From: Bimastos eiseni
Lineage: Eukaryota > Annelida > Clitellata > Crassiclitellata > Lumbricidae
NCBI GenBank assembly: GCA_959347315.1
Contig: OY365807.1
Coordinates: forward strand, 32,981,660-33,045,659
DNA length: 64,000 nucleotides
Direction: 5' to 3'
Shown: piece after piece, positions 46,801-54,464 of the stretch
Numbering within the stretch: the stretch's first letter is position 1
Layout: each line of letters opens with the position of its first letter
Program-made: the position numbers and the translations under genes
Notes under the pieces: model-generated
What the model saw: only the letters and a program-made list of their open reading frames with translations
Database searches by the model: none
Told to the model about the DNA's origin: nothing

Positions 46801-49395
46801 TTCAGATGCACCATGGGTCCATGGGATTGCTCATGGGAGAGCCATTGATGCGATCTTGCCTCTTTTACGAACTCATATCTCTGTTCTCTCTGAACAGCGG
46901 TCAATGGGTCTCGAAGTGAGGTAGCGGCCTCCGAGCCCCACGTGGGCAGACGGCGACAACGCCAAAACCTCCTCTTTTATAAAAACACATACCTCGCCCC
47001 AACCAGCGCCCTCCCCGCAGCGTGCATGACCGCCAGGCTCTCCAGGGGCGGGCGATTGGGATATGGGACCCGGGCTCGGGCTAGCCCTAGGACGGTGGCG
47101 CTACCCTCCAGGGTGCATTTGTTTCGTCACCAAACACTCGTGGCTACCTGTGAACCTGGGCTTGGGTGGATTCGCGGTCTGCGGCTTCTGTCATTATATC
47201 TACGAACCTATAATAAAAATAAGTAAAAATTTATTCCTTTTGCTGAGAAGTAACTTGCATATGAAAATTCAACTGTAATAATATCGAGTAATAACTAGTG
47301 TGAGCACCCGAAATTAAAATTTACAATACCCAGTTGATTATGATGTGAATTTCGGAGTTACCGACTCAATCAATGGAGCAGCAACATAAAAACAGTTTCA
47401 ACGTTTTAAATATGATACAGGATGTAATGCATAATTCCTTGCAATTCTCACATGGATTGTATCGTGGATTGAGAATAGTTGGCAGAAGGAAACAAATAGT
47501 TCCGTCTGGTTGAAGAGACAACTCGGTAACATATCCAAACTTGATGACGGCCTCTGCTCCTGGTGGCAAGTTGCCCACAAGGCGTGTGAAGATGTCTGAC
47601 GTGGCAAAGTCCTCTTGCATCAGGACGGCGCCATAGCCTTCCTTCAAAGCGTCTTCATAGGTGTGTTTTGCCTGTAAGCATTATGAGTATGTTAGATGGC
47701 GTATCACTTTCCTCTCGTCTGTTATCTATTGTTAAGCTGAGTTGCGTTTTTTCGAGATAAGTTCTTGTATATTTCAGTTTCGTTCTCGGTCTTGTGAACG
47801 TATTGTCTCGGTCTCGGTCACACGGTCATTTCTCGACCTTCAACTGCCTGAAAGCGAAAGTCTAGTTCTCTTGAAAAAGTCTTAAGTCTTAAGTCTTCAT
47901 TGCTTGTGCATAACTATAAACTTGTCCTGTGCAGATCAGATAACTCGTAGCTCGTAAGTCTTGGTTTCAGTGATTGAGTCTTGGAACTAAACTGTATTGG
48001 TCTTCTCTTGGTCTGTCAAGTCTACTCTTAAATATAAGTGTCTAAGGAATCTGCTGTAAAGCAAACTACGGAAGTTGATTTCTGTTTCAGGCCAACTCAG
48101 ACCCTCAAAAGCCAGAATAATGAATATATTCCCCAATCGTCCACTTGTAGCCACACAGCGGGCATGATTCTCTCCCTCTGATTGATCCATTAAAAACAGA
48201 GGTCATTTTGCAAAGGTAGATCAACAAAAGCCTTCAATTAAGTGGAGAGGATCTTCACAGGAGTACCTTCTGGAAATTGCAGAGCAAGACCAAGATTAAA
48301 AAAACGAAATATTTATCAAACATCACTTTTTACACACAGACTATATGGCCGAATTTCTTTTCCTACACCATTTTCAATTAGTTCAGGCTATGAGTGCCAG
48401 TTACCATCCAAATTTCAAAACTAGTTCATACTTAGGCTCCATAGATATTTCACTATTTGATTCAATACATACAGCAGCAAGAATATCAAAGCAATTGACA
48501 TAGCGTAACATGGGTTTAAAGTGGTTCAGAAGACGTTTAGTCTGTGTTAAAACCGCTGCAATTGAGAGAGTTGGTCTAATTAATTTTGATAAATGTCGGC
48601 GTATACTCTGACCTCTTCCTTCCTCTGGCATTCAGCTACGATGATCCTGTCTTCAATTTGGGCTTCGAATTCATACACAGCACTTTCATCGTCCATCGGA
48701 AATTCATATCGCACTTCAATCGGATTTTTCTCAGCATTCTTGTAGCACAGAGTTGATCGAACGTTGGCAATAAAACCTTCGATCCTCACATCAACGTTCA
48801 CTGACTGCAAGGGAGCTGCAAAGTGACAGAGAAGTTTTTTGCTATTTTCCACGTCCCTTTCCATATAATTTTGCTGTGTGGCACGGTGGCCGATTGATTA
48901 GAGCGGTGAACCCATAACGCTCAGTGTGCGCTGAGTGAGCGGGTTCGACCCTCATCCAACTGCAATTGCGCCGTCGAGGCTCGCGCACTTCTGAGCAAAA
49001 AATTTTGGAAGAAGGGCGATATCAAATTTCAGAATAAATAAATAATTTATAAAAATATAAGATTAGTCCTGGCGGAGTTTGGCACTGATGCCATTCGCAA
49101 AATTTATCACTTGAAACCAGTTTCAGAAATGTGTAAGACTACTGTCCGTTGATATGCGGCCCTAACTGAGCAGTGCTAGGTCTGTTGTTGCCCTATTAGT
49201 AAGCATTGATCGTTATCGTCGCCATCATCATCATCATCATCATCTGTTACCTGGATCTTTCTTGTTGATAATACTGTTGGTTAAACAGATGGACTTAAGA
49301 GGCTTGTCCGGTGTTTCTGTTGCTTTTGATGATTTTGATGTCTCTGGTGCTGCCGTCTTGTTAGTAGAAAAGCGACGAACCAAACGACTGAACAT
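23527..49395 (-). CDS. VWA5A-like: von Willebrand factor A domain-containing protein 5A-like, 16 coding exons, 785 aa
   Basis: Coding join on the minus strand: 49395-49251, 48815-48613, 47671-47452, 46675-46509, 44184-44076, 42082-41978, 41445-41319, 41084-40940, 40776-40697, 39569-39455, 38645-38481, 37163-36995, 35801-35620, 29706-29565, 24475-24375, 23709-23527. The sum is 2358 bases, 785 residues plus stop, in frame at every junction; human VWA5A is about 786 residues. The VIT domain spans about 30-190 (NLPPGAEAVIKFGYVTEL, LNPRYNP). The VWA domain spans about 305-475, with MIDAS D314-x-S316-x-S318, T386 and D413 all present. IHRLAAK and STAANVIS motifs and a C-terminal helical block (WATVLALTYLQLKF) follow as in the family. 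An in-frame TAA at 49422-49420 supports the start. There is no signal peptide or membrane segment, so it is expected to be intracellular. Family members are poorly understood; human VWA5A is a candidate tumour suppressor (established). Introns are full of transposons. Confidence 0.93.
24375..24475 (-). CDS. VWA5A-like: VWA5A-like exon 15
   Basis: Acceptor ATGACTATAG, donor GTATTA. It encodes ALQTFSGQWILNAELAAAM, the counterpart of the family's GSWDLN motif. The frame is open for about 140 more codons upstream of the acceptor, but that part has no family match. Confidence 0.87.
25262..25915 (-). pseudogene. non-LTR retrotransposon C-terminal domain (zinc knuckle plus endonuclease-like)
   Basis: Minus strand in order: CLCGEVVGPEGHHGSAC (C-x-C, H, C knuckle), RHHAVNDILWRALLKAEIPS, then KRPDGETLIPW and YLAWDATIVHTCAASY, then KYAGLPVTHIFQPVAIET, and GDKREASFLFQRLSI with a final TFP. 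This tail is common in a group of invertebrate retroelements; the PDG...WDAT spacing resembles a PD-(D/E)XK endonuclease. A stop after SVSV separates two frames, so the copy is broken. It lies in intron 14 of the VWA5A-like gene. The family assignment is from memory of the motif pattern only. Confidence 0.7.
25912..26115. repeat. ATT/GTT microsatellite
   Basis: Mostly ATT and GTT units. The poly-Asn frame on the minus strand is an artefact. Confidence 0.92.
26199..27061. mobile_element. MITE-like element with GGCCGTCC inverted ends
   Basis: The left end GGTGGCCGTCCATAAATGAC and the reversed right end GGGGCGTCCACAAATGAC form inverted termini with GACGTCAC-type cores. The interior has no intact gene, though a short frame near 26510 (LPKRIRPQEVIARRQRK) may be a transposon relic. 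The target duplication is not clear (TA or TAA). Intron 14. Confidence 0.65.
27590..27806. repeat. dispersed repeat, copy X
   Basis: Shares GAGACGTG, then CACCAGGT, GATGTTTAAAACCAAC-type, ACAATCATTGGTTGT and CAGTCACATGAAAA-type blocks, in the same order and orientation, with 29931-30203. Unclassified. Confidence 0.7.
27819..28812 (+). mobile_element. Tc1/mariner element relic
   Basis: Flanked by TA (27817-27818 and 28813-28814). Ends CAGCGTGTCACAAAAAA and, reversed, CACCGTGTCTCAAAACAAA. The inside encodes plus-strand transposase motifs FQQDGAPAYRARDTV near 28200 and LPNSPDLNPVDY near 28300 in different frames, so the DDE gene is frameshifted. It lies in intron 14 on the opposite strand to the host gene. 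Confidence 0.85.
28103..28520 (+). pseudogene. mariner-type transposase catalytic remnant
   Basis: QQDGAPAY carries one expected catalytic Asp and SPDLNPVDY the region of the next acidic position. The two blocks are in different frames and stops follow. There is no intact N-terminus. Confidence 0.78.
29395..29470 (+). mobile_element. possible tRNA-like SINE fragment
   Basis: CATGGGTTCAAATCCACG resembles a B-box; nothing else of a tRNA is preserved. Confidence 0.25.
29565..29706 (-). CDS. VWA5A-like: VWA5A-like exon 14 (low-complexity linker)
   Basis: Acceptor TTTCTTCTAG, donor GTCAGT. It encodes a serine-rich linker (LFSSSSSKISSPP), the variable region of the family. Phase fits both neighbours, which are 5.9 and 5.1 kb away. 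Confidence 0.8.
29931..30203. repeat. dispersed repeat, copy Y
   Basis: Diverged partner of 27590-27806, with about 60 extra bases in the middle. It ends in the same block, ACAATCATTGGTTGT and AGTCACATGAAAA. Confidence 0.7.
30868..32856 (-). mobile_element. MULE (Mutator-like) DNA transposon with 9-bp target duplication
   Basis: TAGAGGGGT occurs at 30859-30867 and 32857-32865. The ends are C/G-rich inverted repeats built on CCCCCCGGACATTTCCC units; the left starts GGGTCTAGGTGATT and the reversed right GGGATCAGGTCATT. A 9-bp duplication and a MULE transposase inside agree. The hAT copy at 1584-2765 shows the uninterrupted insertion site. Confidence 0.92.
31194..32310 (-). pseudogene. MULE transposase with FLYWCH-like remnant, frameshifted
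   Basis: The minus-strand frame from about 32296 starts inside a C...C...HxH segment like the end of a FLYWCH zinc finger (YECERRR, HEHTH). It continues with WFMDGTFKVVPERFFQLYTI and TITMDFEKASINAA, two acidic MULE catalytic regions, then HGCFFHLAQNIFRKVQ. At about 31430 NDLPR jumps to another frame that reads MQSAITCHHPNIWRFIRIP down to 31194. Roughly ten residues, including the expected NN-x-x-E-x-W region with the third acidic residue, are missing there. The upstream part is cut by a stop. Inactive. Confidence 0.85.
33600..35415 (-). pseudogene. CR1/L2-like LINE endonuclease remnant, split by a hAT MITE
   Basis: Minus strand near 35390-35150: YRPPNSSA, then in the next frame LLTDDFNIHVDTTSDTFSSK, then KKYTVDIVITSATS, the order of APE-type endonuclease motifs in LINEs. 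The sequence to the left of the MITE at 34235-35023 probably continues the element (IPVTLGSLRIRL), but this is weak. Confidence 0.6.
34235..35023. mobile_element. hAT MITE made of CTCGAGACC/GGTCTTGG units, perfect 8-bp duplication
   Basis: Flanked by TTACGAAT at 34227-34234 and 35024-35031, an exact 8-bp duplication. It starts CAGGAATGTGG and, reversed, CAGGTTGGGCACGAGACC. Subterminal arrays of GGTCTTGGTCTCGAGACC-type palindromes lie at both ends. No coding capacity. Intron 13. Confidence 0.9.
35396..35431. repeat. TA microsatellite
   Basis: Pure (TA)n of about 36 bases. Confidence 0.9.
35620..35801 (-). CDS. VWA5A-like: VWA5A-like exon 13
   Basis: Acceptor TTTTGTAG, donor GTCAGT. It encodes NKALIVLLSTAANVISCHTS and MVGVDKDRKQKV. 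Confidence 0.93.
36245..36510. repeat. AGT/AAT trinucleotide tract
   Basis: (AGT)n core at about 36362-36426, flanked by AAT and ACT units. Confidence 0.9.
36514..36806. mobile_element. small MITE between trinucleotide tracts
   Basis: Ends CAGAGGTGTAACAAG and, reversed, CAGGGGTGTAACAAGC. The interior is G/C-run rich (GGGGGGC, GCCCC) with no gene. A target duplication is not convincing in this AT-rich setting. The flanks are AAT-type microsatellites on both sides, suggesting insertion into a microsatellite. Intron 12. Confidence 0.7.
36812..36915. repeat. AAT microsatellite
   Basis: (AATAAT)n, likely the continuation of the tract left of the MITE. Confidence 0.9.
36995..37163 (-). CDS. VWA5A-like: VWA5A-like exon 12
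   Basis: Acceptor AAATGCAG; the donor GTTACA is weak. It encodes EVLDGKVQLKGEIG and FPIHRLAAKAQIKQLQDSGK. Phase matches exon 13. Confidence 0.9.
37255..37540. repeat. degenerate minisatellite, about 36 bp, next to exon 12
   Basis: Units of the form CTGGATTGATGAAAA...TTCT...TTAAG repeat about seven times with heavy divergence. The minus-strand frame across it is open for 111 codons with a matching 12-residue period, but there is no splice support. Intron 11, some 90 bases upstream of the exon 12 acceptor. Confidence 0.6.
37890..38470 (-). pseudogene. CR1/L2-like LINE ORF2 C-terminal remnant in intron 11
   Basis: Minus strand in order: CKFTTSVHAFICTRIDYCNS and LLIGLP near 38420, then RSFASIGPSLWNALSPSVRS and ILSGNLSSS near 38050. 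The 3' side has TTATAAAGCGCC-type sequence typical of these LINEs. It is inserted in the same orientation as the host gene, its recognisable part starting within about 20 to 50 bases of the exon 11 donor. Confidence 0.85.
38481..38645 (-). CDS. VWA5A-like: VWA5A-like exon 11
   Basis: Acceptor AATTTCAG, donor GTATAT. It encodes VMKTLKAALQPGVTDLHLDW and FAGGRLIIYAITLKDE. The frame stays open past the donor into LINE sequence (see findings). Confidence 0.93.
39455..39569 (-). CDS. VWA5A-like: VWA5A-like exon 10 (end of VWA)
   Basis: Acceptor TTCTTTTAG, donor GTAAAG. It encodes LFSIGIGCGASSALVKGIAR and GTAEF. Confidence 0.94.
39745..40215 (+). pseudogene. L2-like LINE ORF2 C-terminal remnant in intron 9
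   Basis: Plus strand: RLIGGIPKFANISGFIRDAL, HWLLVQQHIQLKTISLMRN, MAPTYLRSFCTSVSSL, then after a TAG a run reading AWNCLPQSLRLELLTLSP. It ends in GGCGCTATGTAAATGCTTGA and an ATTAC tandem tail. One premature stop near 40017 interrupts an otherwise well kept frame. Antisense to the host gene. Confidence 0.85.
40697..40776 (-). CDS. VWA5A-like: VWA5A-like exon 9 (VWA, third MIDAS Asp)
   Basis: Acceptor GCTTCCAG, donor GTATGC. It encodes ILIMTDGQVANTEAVINLV; D413 is in MTDG. Confidence 0.93.
40940..41084 (-). CDS. VWA5A-like: VWA5A-like exon 8 (VWA, MIDAS Thr; GC donor)
   Basis: Acceptor ACTTCCAG. The donor is GC, reading GAG then GCAAGT, the usual context of GC-AG introns. It encodes ANLGGTQILKPLKYIYG with T386. 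Joining to exon 9 gives the same spacing to the TDG motif as in human VWA5A. Confidence 0.9.
41319..41445 (-). CDS. VWA5A-like: VWA5A-like exon 7 (VWA)
   Basis: Acceptor GCCATAG, donor GTAAGA. It encodes SMSGSRMDQAKEALLLFLKS and GCYFNVVGFGNRF. Confidence 0.95.
41978..42082 (-). CDS. VWA5A-like: VWA5A-like exon 6 (start of VWA, MIDAS Asp)
   Basis: Acceptor TTTCTCCAG, donor GTGAGA. It encodes DVIMLNFFPEL and HEFIFVIDRS; the split Gly codon joins to SMS in exon 7 to complete DxSxS. Confidence 0.95.
42270..42766. mobile_element. MITE with GGGGCCGT...TACGTACGCA ends, copy A
   Basis: TTA at 42267-42269 and 42767-42769 flank the element. The left end reads GGGGCCGTTCACATATTACG; the reversed right end reads GAGGCCATCCATATATTACG. 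It is 497 bases and shares its interior, inverted, with 49926-50432. A 3-bp TTA duplication would fit PIF/Harbinger, but this is not proven. Intron 5. Confidence 0.78.
43200..43720. other. unassigned GC-moderate block in intron 5
   Basis: More balanced in composition than the adjoining intron, with several broken frames in both directions. I see no family motif. It may be another decayed LINE, but I cannot support that. Confidence 0.3.
44076..44184 (-). CDS. VWA5A-like: VWA5A-like exon 5
   Basis: Acceptor GATTAAG, donor GTTTGT. It encodes VTLAKPFVPDHDLTLYV and PHVIFEKGDDTK, the strand-rich link to the VWA domain. Confidence 0.92.
45370..46010 (-). pseudogene. CR1/L2-like LINE 5' region (PHD-like finger and endonuclease start)
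   Basis: Minus strand: CVNCLKRNHLNHF and WFCQVCLSMIFPF, a C4HC3-like finger at the start of such LINEs. DLDPDENYFTIRPTNC follows, and then KFSVMDVNVRSLV with broken endonuclease sequence (LPYRKPGSPLISLVI) near 45480. Stops interrupt the second part. Intron 4. Confidence 0.72.
46509..46675 (-). CDS. VWA5A-like: VWA5A-like exon 4
   Basis: The acceptor is TTCTTGTAG at the 46676 side. A nearer-looking TTATTAG at 46700 would put the exon out of frame. Donor GTAAGT. It encodes ELPYKFEIKATI and NEDKTSAH. Confidence 0.92.
46850..47235 (+). other. GC-rich inserted segment of unknown origin in intron 3
   Basis: About 300 bases are far more GC-rich than the rest of the intron and carry a 94-codon plus-strand frame rich in Arg, Ala and Leu (VGRRRQRQNLLFYKNTYLAP). 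It closes with CCTATAATAAAAATAAGTAA, like a retroposed 3' tail. It looks like the end of a GC-rich retroelement or retrocopy, but I do not recognise it. Confidence 0.4.
47452..47671 (-). CDS. VWA5A-like: VWA5A-like exon 3 (VIT domain)
   Basis: Acceptor TGCTTACAG, donor GTGAGA. It encodes AKHTYEDALKEGYGAVL and NLPPGAEAVIKFGYVTEL to LNPRYNP, the most conserved part of VIT. Confidence 0.95.
48613..48815 (-). CDS. VWA5A-like: VWA5A-like exon 2 (VIT domain)
   Basis: Acceptor TTTGCAG, donor GTCAGA. It encodes LQSVNVDVRIEGFIANVRST through FEAQIEDRIIVAECQRKEE, the first half of the VIT domain. Confidence 0.93.
48880..49055 (+). mobile_element. tRNA-derived SINE in intron 1 of the VWA5A-like gene
   Basis: Head GTGGCCGATTGATTAGAGCG (A-box region) and GAGCGGGTTCGACCCTCATC (B-box) with correct spacing, then about 60 bases of body and an AATAAATAAATAA tail. 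Antisense to the host gene. Confidence 0.78.
49251..49395 (-). CDS. VWA5A-like: VWA5A-like exon 1 (N-terminus)
   Basis: Begins MFSRLVRRFSTNKTAAPE and ends at donor GTAACA with phase 1. An in-frame stop lies nine codons upstream of the ATG. Confidence 0.88.
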
Positions 49396-49925
49396 ATCGG
49401 CGACTTGTGGTAACTCAGTTTAGGCAGCAAATCTAAAATCGTACAAGAGCAATTATTGAATTTTCAGAGGGTTTGGGAGGGCTCGACCCCCCAGTTCACT
49501 TTTCAACCCCACCAGTCAATTCCAAAAATTACCTTGGGGTCAAACAAACCCCAGAGATGCTTTATCTGACTTAATGTATCTTAACACAGTTAAGAATCAA
49601 GTTCAAGTTCATCACGAATAACCACAGCTACTCTCTATAATTTAGCACATGGGCCTACACCGGTTTCAAGCTCTTAAAAATACTGGTCTGTACATCTGGG
49701 CACGTGAAAAATGTTCAACCTCCCTCCCCTTTCAAATTTGACAATTCAAACCCTATACAAAAGAGTACAAAACTGCACTCTTCGGATGTTCTAAATGTCG
49801 CTATAAACGTAGAGATCGGGAGCCTGAGCACAATCTCTGTGGAGTCTTTAACACTCTGAATCTCATATGAGTTAAAATCAATGGATTTGAGTAGGCCTAG
49901 TATTTCGTAGCCTATTGTCGGGTTA

Positions 49926-50432
49926 GGGCCCAACCACATATTGCGTAAGCAAACATTTGGATTCTCGGACCCCACTCTCCTGTGGCGCCTTGTACATTTA
50001 ATGGACCCTCCCCATGCGCACGTGCATCTAATTAAGCTCTAGCTGCTCTACCCCCTCCCCATTGCAAAGGTTAAATAGCTAAAGACATCAATAAGACACT
50101 GATTTTACTGCAGGCTATAAATTTTAAGCATCATATCTAACAGTTTAAATTTGTTAACTGTTATGAAGAAATAGAACAATAACAACACTTGCATTTTAAA
50201 GAGTTTTAGTGCTACATAAAATCAATTAAGCAGGAATATAGTCCGTGATTGAGTTTGCAATTCTGATTATAATATTCCTTATTATGGACGTCATAATTAC
50301 GTACATTATTGGTCGAAATTATTTTCTGGACCCCTCCTCCCACCCTATGCACTACACACCCGTAGGTCTACACAAAATTGCCGAAATTCGAATTCCATCC
50401 ACTCGCTGCGTACGTAATATATGGACGGCCCC
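49926..50432. mobile_element. MITE with GGGGCCGT...TACGTACGCA ends, copy B
   Basis: TTA at 49923-49925 and 50433-50435. The right end reversed reads GGGGCCGTCCATATATTACG; the left end is more decayed (GGGCCCAACCACATATTGCG). 507 bases, inverted relative to copy A. It lies about 530 bases upstream of the VWA5A-like start codon. Confidence 0.78.
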
Positions 50433-50704
50433 TTAACTCATTTGCCGTCTGACTGTCCGTCTGCCTGTCAGTGCCTGAGTCTCTGGACTTTGACTTCTGC
50501 CTATCGATTTCAATCTGATTAAGCGCCTGGGAATAAGATGGTTTCCGCGACTTAGTTTTTGTGGCGCTGTAGAAATGTTGAGATTACGATCGTTTACAGT
50601 TACAAACACATTTATGAGTAGGCTAACTCGGTGCCACAGAGGCTGAATCAGGTCTCGGTCTCCCTCCCAAAAAGCTTTCATCTGTGGACGGGTGTCTCAC
50701 TATA

Positions 50705-50812
50705 TAAGCGACTGTTCTCTGATTGCTCTCTAATTGTTCTCTGGTTGTTCTCTGATTGTTCTCCGATTGTTCTCTGATTGTTCGAAAGTTTTGATTGTTC
50801 TCTGGTTTCTCT
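50705..50812. repeat. 11-bp tandem repeat (TTGTTCTCTGA)
   Basis: Seven or eight units of GATTGTTCTCT with single substitutions. Confidence 0.88.
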
Positions 50813-50819
50813 ATGGGCC

Positions 50820-52480
50820 TAATGGACTAAAGTAGAGTTGAAAAGGAAAAAGAAAGAGTCATAAAAGCGAAGAGGCGTGAGAGTGATGGAGAAATAGAGG
50901 TCGTACAAATTTATATTAAACCATATAATTTCGCCCAAATAGCTCGCTGGTGGTAAGCAACGGAACGAGAGCAACGGGAATAATAGGCTATTTTAATGAA
51001 ATATTTTAACGTAGGGCCTACCGCGCTAACAGCAACACAATCCAACAACCGATGATCCAGTTGACAGCGTTAAGCTCACACTACAATGACAGAAGATGTA
51101 TAGAAGTAGGCCTGCTATCTTTACGCTTCACGACGCAATGTTAAAGAACCCAACTCCAATCTTACACCTATCAAATCTAAGCCGATAATGCTTAACGAAT
51201 TCTGGTTCGTTTCTGACTTCATCTATTAGAAACAACGCATTGGTCAGGGCATACAAATAGACTCGCACATGGATGCATAGTTAAACAAGTGCATTAACAT
51301 ATGATGCAGACTACAATAATCGTCTCGACTATCACGTGACTAACGCCTAGAATGGCCCAGCTGGCAATAGAGGGAGTTACCAGCTAAACGTCGATTACAA
51401 GGAAAACTCCTTATCGCCATCCTTAGCAGTCTTATGGAATTTAAGCCTGACGACGAGCCCTCACGATCAGCACAACAGTCGAAGCGAACATGACATAAAC
51501 AGCCTGCATGGGAAATTCATCGGATATTTCAGTCGAATGAGTATTTGGTTTTTCCAAATGTGAGCATGTTGCAAGGTTTTTATGGAACTGGTACCCTCTA
51601 GCGAACGCGATTTTATTAATAACGATTCAGAGGTGCAGCGTAGCGGCTTCGCAGTTAGACAGTTGGAGACTAGATCCAAAGAAAAGAAAATATCCTTAAA
51701 TGGCAACACTTTTATCCTAATCTTAAACGCGAAATTTCTACAACGCCCATGAAAGCGAACTTGCGGGAACCAGCTTGTAAGCATGTGGCGCTTAATCAAC
51801 GCAAAATCAATAGGTAGGTGTTCAAATGCTCGTGAACAAGCTGGCGTCCTGCACTCGGCTTTAAAGTGGTGCTTTAGAAATTTTGAAATGACGATTACGA
51901 TTACTATCTTTGAAGATCCAGAGTCAGACGGCTAAGGTGGGCGATGTTTAGAGTTGAAACGGCGAGGGTGGTAGGGAGAAAAGGAGGAATCAGGACGGTA
52001 GGCCTATTAATTTTGTGAAAAGAAGTGTTTTCAGTCTTAATTAAAAGACAGCAAGAGGTGAGATTTAGATGAATTCGTAGGATGGATCAGATTAATATTT
52101 GTCGCAACACTGACGAGATGCTTGTTCCAACGGAAATAAGAGAGATTTGTTATTTTAGTGATGAAGCGAAGAAGTGCCCGGAGGAGCAGTGTTTTGGTGG
52201 AACGGGTTGAACGTGGATTGAAGTGTGTTGGAGGTGAATGACATGACTTTATATTCAATTCTTTCCGGTATTGCGAGCCAGAGAAGTGATTTGAGCCGAG
52301 GAAGGACGTGGTTGCGTTAGGGGAGTTTTGGAAACAGCACTGGCGAAAGCATCCTGATATGGCGACCATAAACCCTATGTTCGGTGATGAAACGCAGCTG
52401 TAGGCCTATATCACTCTCCCAAAGCCCTTTCTCCATCACATAGTTTATTGCATCAAGTGCTAAACCTGGTTTCTCAACGG
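50820..52480. other. gene-less stretch upstream of the VWA5A-like gene
   Basis: Two minus-strand frames of 110 codons (51467-51799 and 52037-52369) show no family motif. The block GCTCGTGAACAAG followed by CCTGCAC occurs at 51830 and again at 53752, so part of this is repeat-derived, possibly LINE or SINE 3' ends. Confidence 0.4.
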
Positions 52481-52487
52481 ATGTCAT

Positions 52488-53560
52488 CAGGCCCACTAAG
52501 AGGGGGGAAAGGGGGACAAATGACGCGGGCCTCCAACTAAATATTTAAGCGGCCCCACCCTTTGATTATTTGTAAACTTTTTCTGTAATTATTAACAAAT
52601 TTATTAGAAAATCACATTTGGTTTTATTAACCAGATCTCTACTTTAATATTCTCGATTAATTCATAAGGGGGTCTTTCTGGCCTTTTTGCTTGCAAAAGA
52701 ATCAATAACTAAATCAAAATTTACAGTTTTTGACAACTCCGCTTCAATGGCCAATGTTGCCAACCCATTGACTCTGTTTTGACATACTGTTGCCCGCGGA
52801 TAGTTTTCGACTCGTTTTAACACACTGAATGATCTCTCTGCACTTGTAACGGACGCTGGAAGACAAAAAAATCCTCATGGCAACAATCAAATTGGGGAAG
52901 AGATTCTGTAGCCAAATTCCATACAGTTTATTCAACAAATAAAAGGGTTTAATAATTTTTGAGACACTATTTTTTGATATTATTGGTTTTAAGGAGTCAA
53001 CCTCGTCTATTAAATCCTTGAAAATGTCGGCAGAGTAACTTTCACAAAAGTTTTCCCAAATGACCCTGCAGTCATAATCTTCTTGGAGAAGCTTCCCAAA
53101 AAAATCAAATTTGTTGCATAGACTTGACACTGTAACAAAACGCTTTTTAAGTCCAGTTACTACGGAATCAAAAATCGGATAAAATATTCCATCTCTGAAC
53201 TCATCCCTTGCAGACTTTACAAGTAAAACTGTTTCAACAACTGCAGCCTGTGGGTGTTTGTAGGCCTTCATTTTTTCAGTTAGCTTTCTTTCTTAAAATG
53301 TAGGAATTACAAACAAAAAATTATAAAAATATTTATTTTATTTACCATTCAGCGTGACTGACAGTGAGGAATAATGATGAATCGATGAAAACTTTGACAA
53401 GTGAGTGATGTATCAAGTATGATGTAAGTTTAGTGCTTGTAATTTTGCAACATTTTCTAGTGGCCTACATATTGTATTACAGTATACTGTCAATCGGTCA
53501 TTCATTCGTACTTAAAAATATAAGTTGTACCGGGCCCCCACTTTGCTCTCGACTGGCCTG
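52488..53560 (-). mobile_element. hAT element, internally deleted, perfect 8-bp duplication
   Basis: GATGTCAT occurs at 52480-52487 and 53561-53568. The ends read CAGGCCCACTAAGAG and, reversed, CAGGCCAGTCGAGAG, with GGGGG and GGGCC blocks inside. It encodes the C-terminal part of a ZMYM1-like hAT transposase on the minus strand. At 1073 bases it is too short for a full transposase. Confidence 0.9.
52662..53271 (-). pseudogene. hAT (ZMYM1-like) transposase C-terminal remnant
   Basis: FRDGIFYPIFDSVVTGLKKR and FPNLIVAMRIFLSSS lead toward the hATC dimerisation region. Near 52862 the frame shifts by one: the correct continuation, VTSAERSFSVLKRVENYPRA and VNGLATLAIE, runs in the neighbouring frame to TGA at 52664-52662. 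The N-terminal and catalytic parts are missing. Confidence 0.85.
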
Positions 53561-54024
53561 GATGTCATCAAACCTCCTCTGCCTTTACTTAGCATCTCTT
53601 TAATTAAGAACTCATACCCTGACACGTCTGATCTCTCCCAACTCTCGGCATAAACTTTATTTGCTTTAACAGTTAACAGACCCCTTTTGGAAATCGAACC
53701 TTGCCCTCCTCTGGAACACCCTTAGGACGATATCTCTGAATACACACAACGCTCGTGAACAAGTGTGTGCCCTGCACGTGACTTTCTAGTGGCGCTGTAG
53801 AAGTCTGCAGGTTAATTGAGGTCATGATCAGATATAATGTAATCAAGCTGAACATTTAGTTATTAGGCCAATACTTGGTTTCCACGAGAAATATTAACCG
53901 AATGATCGACTTTTTGATGAATAATATTGGTTTTGATACTAATTTCTGATTTACATAGCGCCATGGCTGAACCCTGGCTATTCATTCACCATCTTCCCGT
54001 CCACTTCCCGTTAATTGACATTGT

Positions 54025-54127
<103 letters not shown>

Positions 54128-54464
54128 TCGATAGCAAATGCCAAACGAAATTATAGATTTTCGCATATCCTTACTCACCCTGAGAAACTCAAAGTTGTGC
54201 CGATCGTTTCTGTTATGGTGGTTTTACATATATATATTGTTTTGTCAATAACTTCAAATTGCATAAACGCAAACTTCACAATTTCAGGTTCTCTCTCAGA
54301 CATTTTTCCACTTTAAGATAATTGAATTGATTTCAGTATCATGTTAACCAGAATTACCGTTTCTCGTAGACCCCGGTTTCTAGCGCAAGATTCTAAGACA
54401 GTTAACGCGAAACTTATCAAGATAGAATAAGACTTTTACTTCAAAACAGTTTAAAAAAATTCGA

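Noticed and set aside
48880..49055. tRNA gene in intron 1 of the VWA5A-like gene
   Set aside because: Correct box spacing, but no acceptor stem and an A-rich simple tail; better explained as a SINE.
51467..52369. Two 110-codon minus-strand frames upstream of the VWA5A-like gene
   Set aside because: No recognisable domain, no splice sites of note, and shared repeat blocks nearby suggest repeat-derived sequence.
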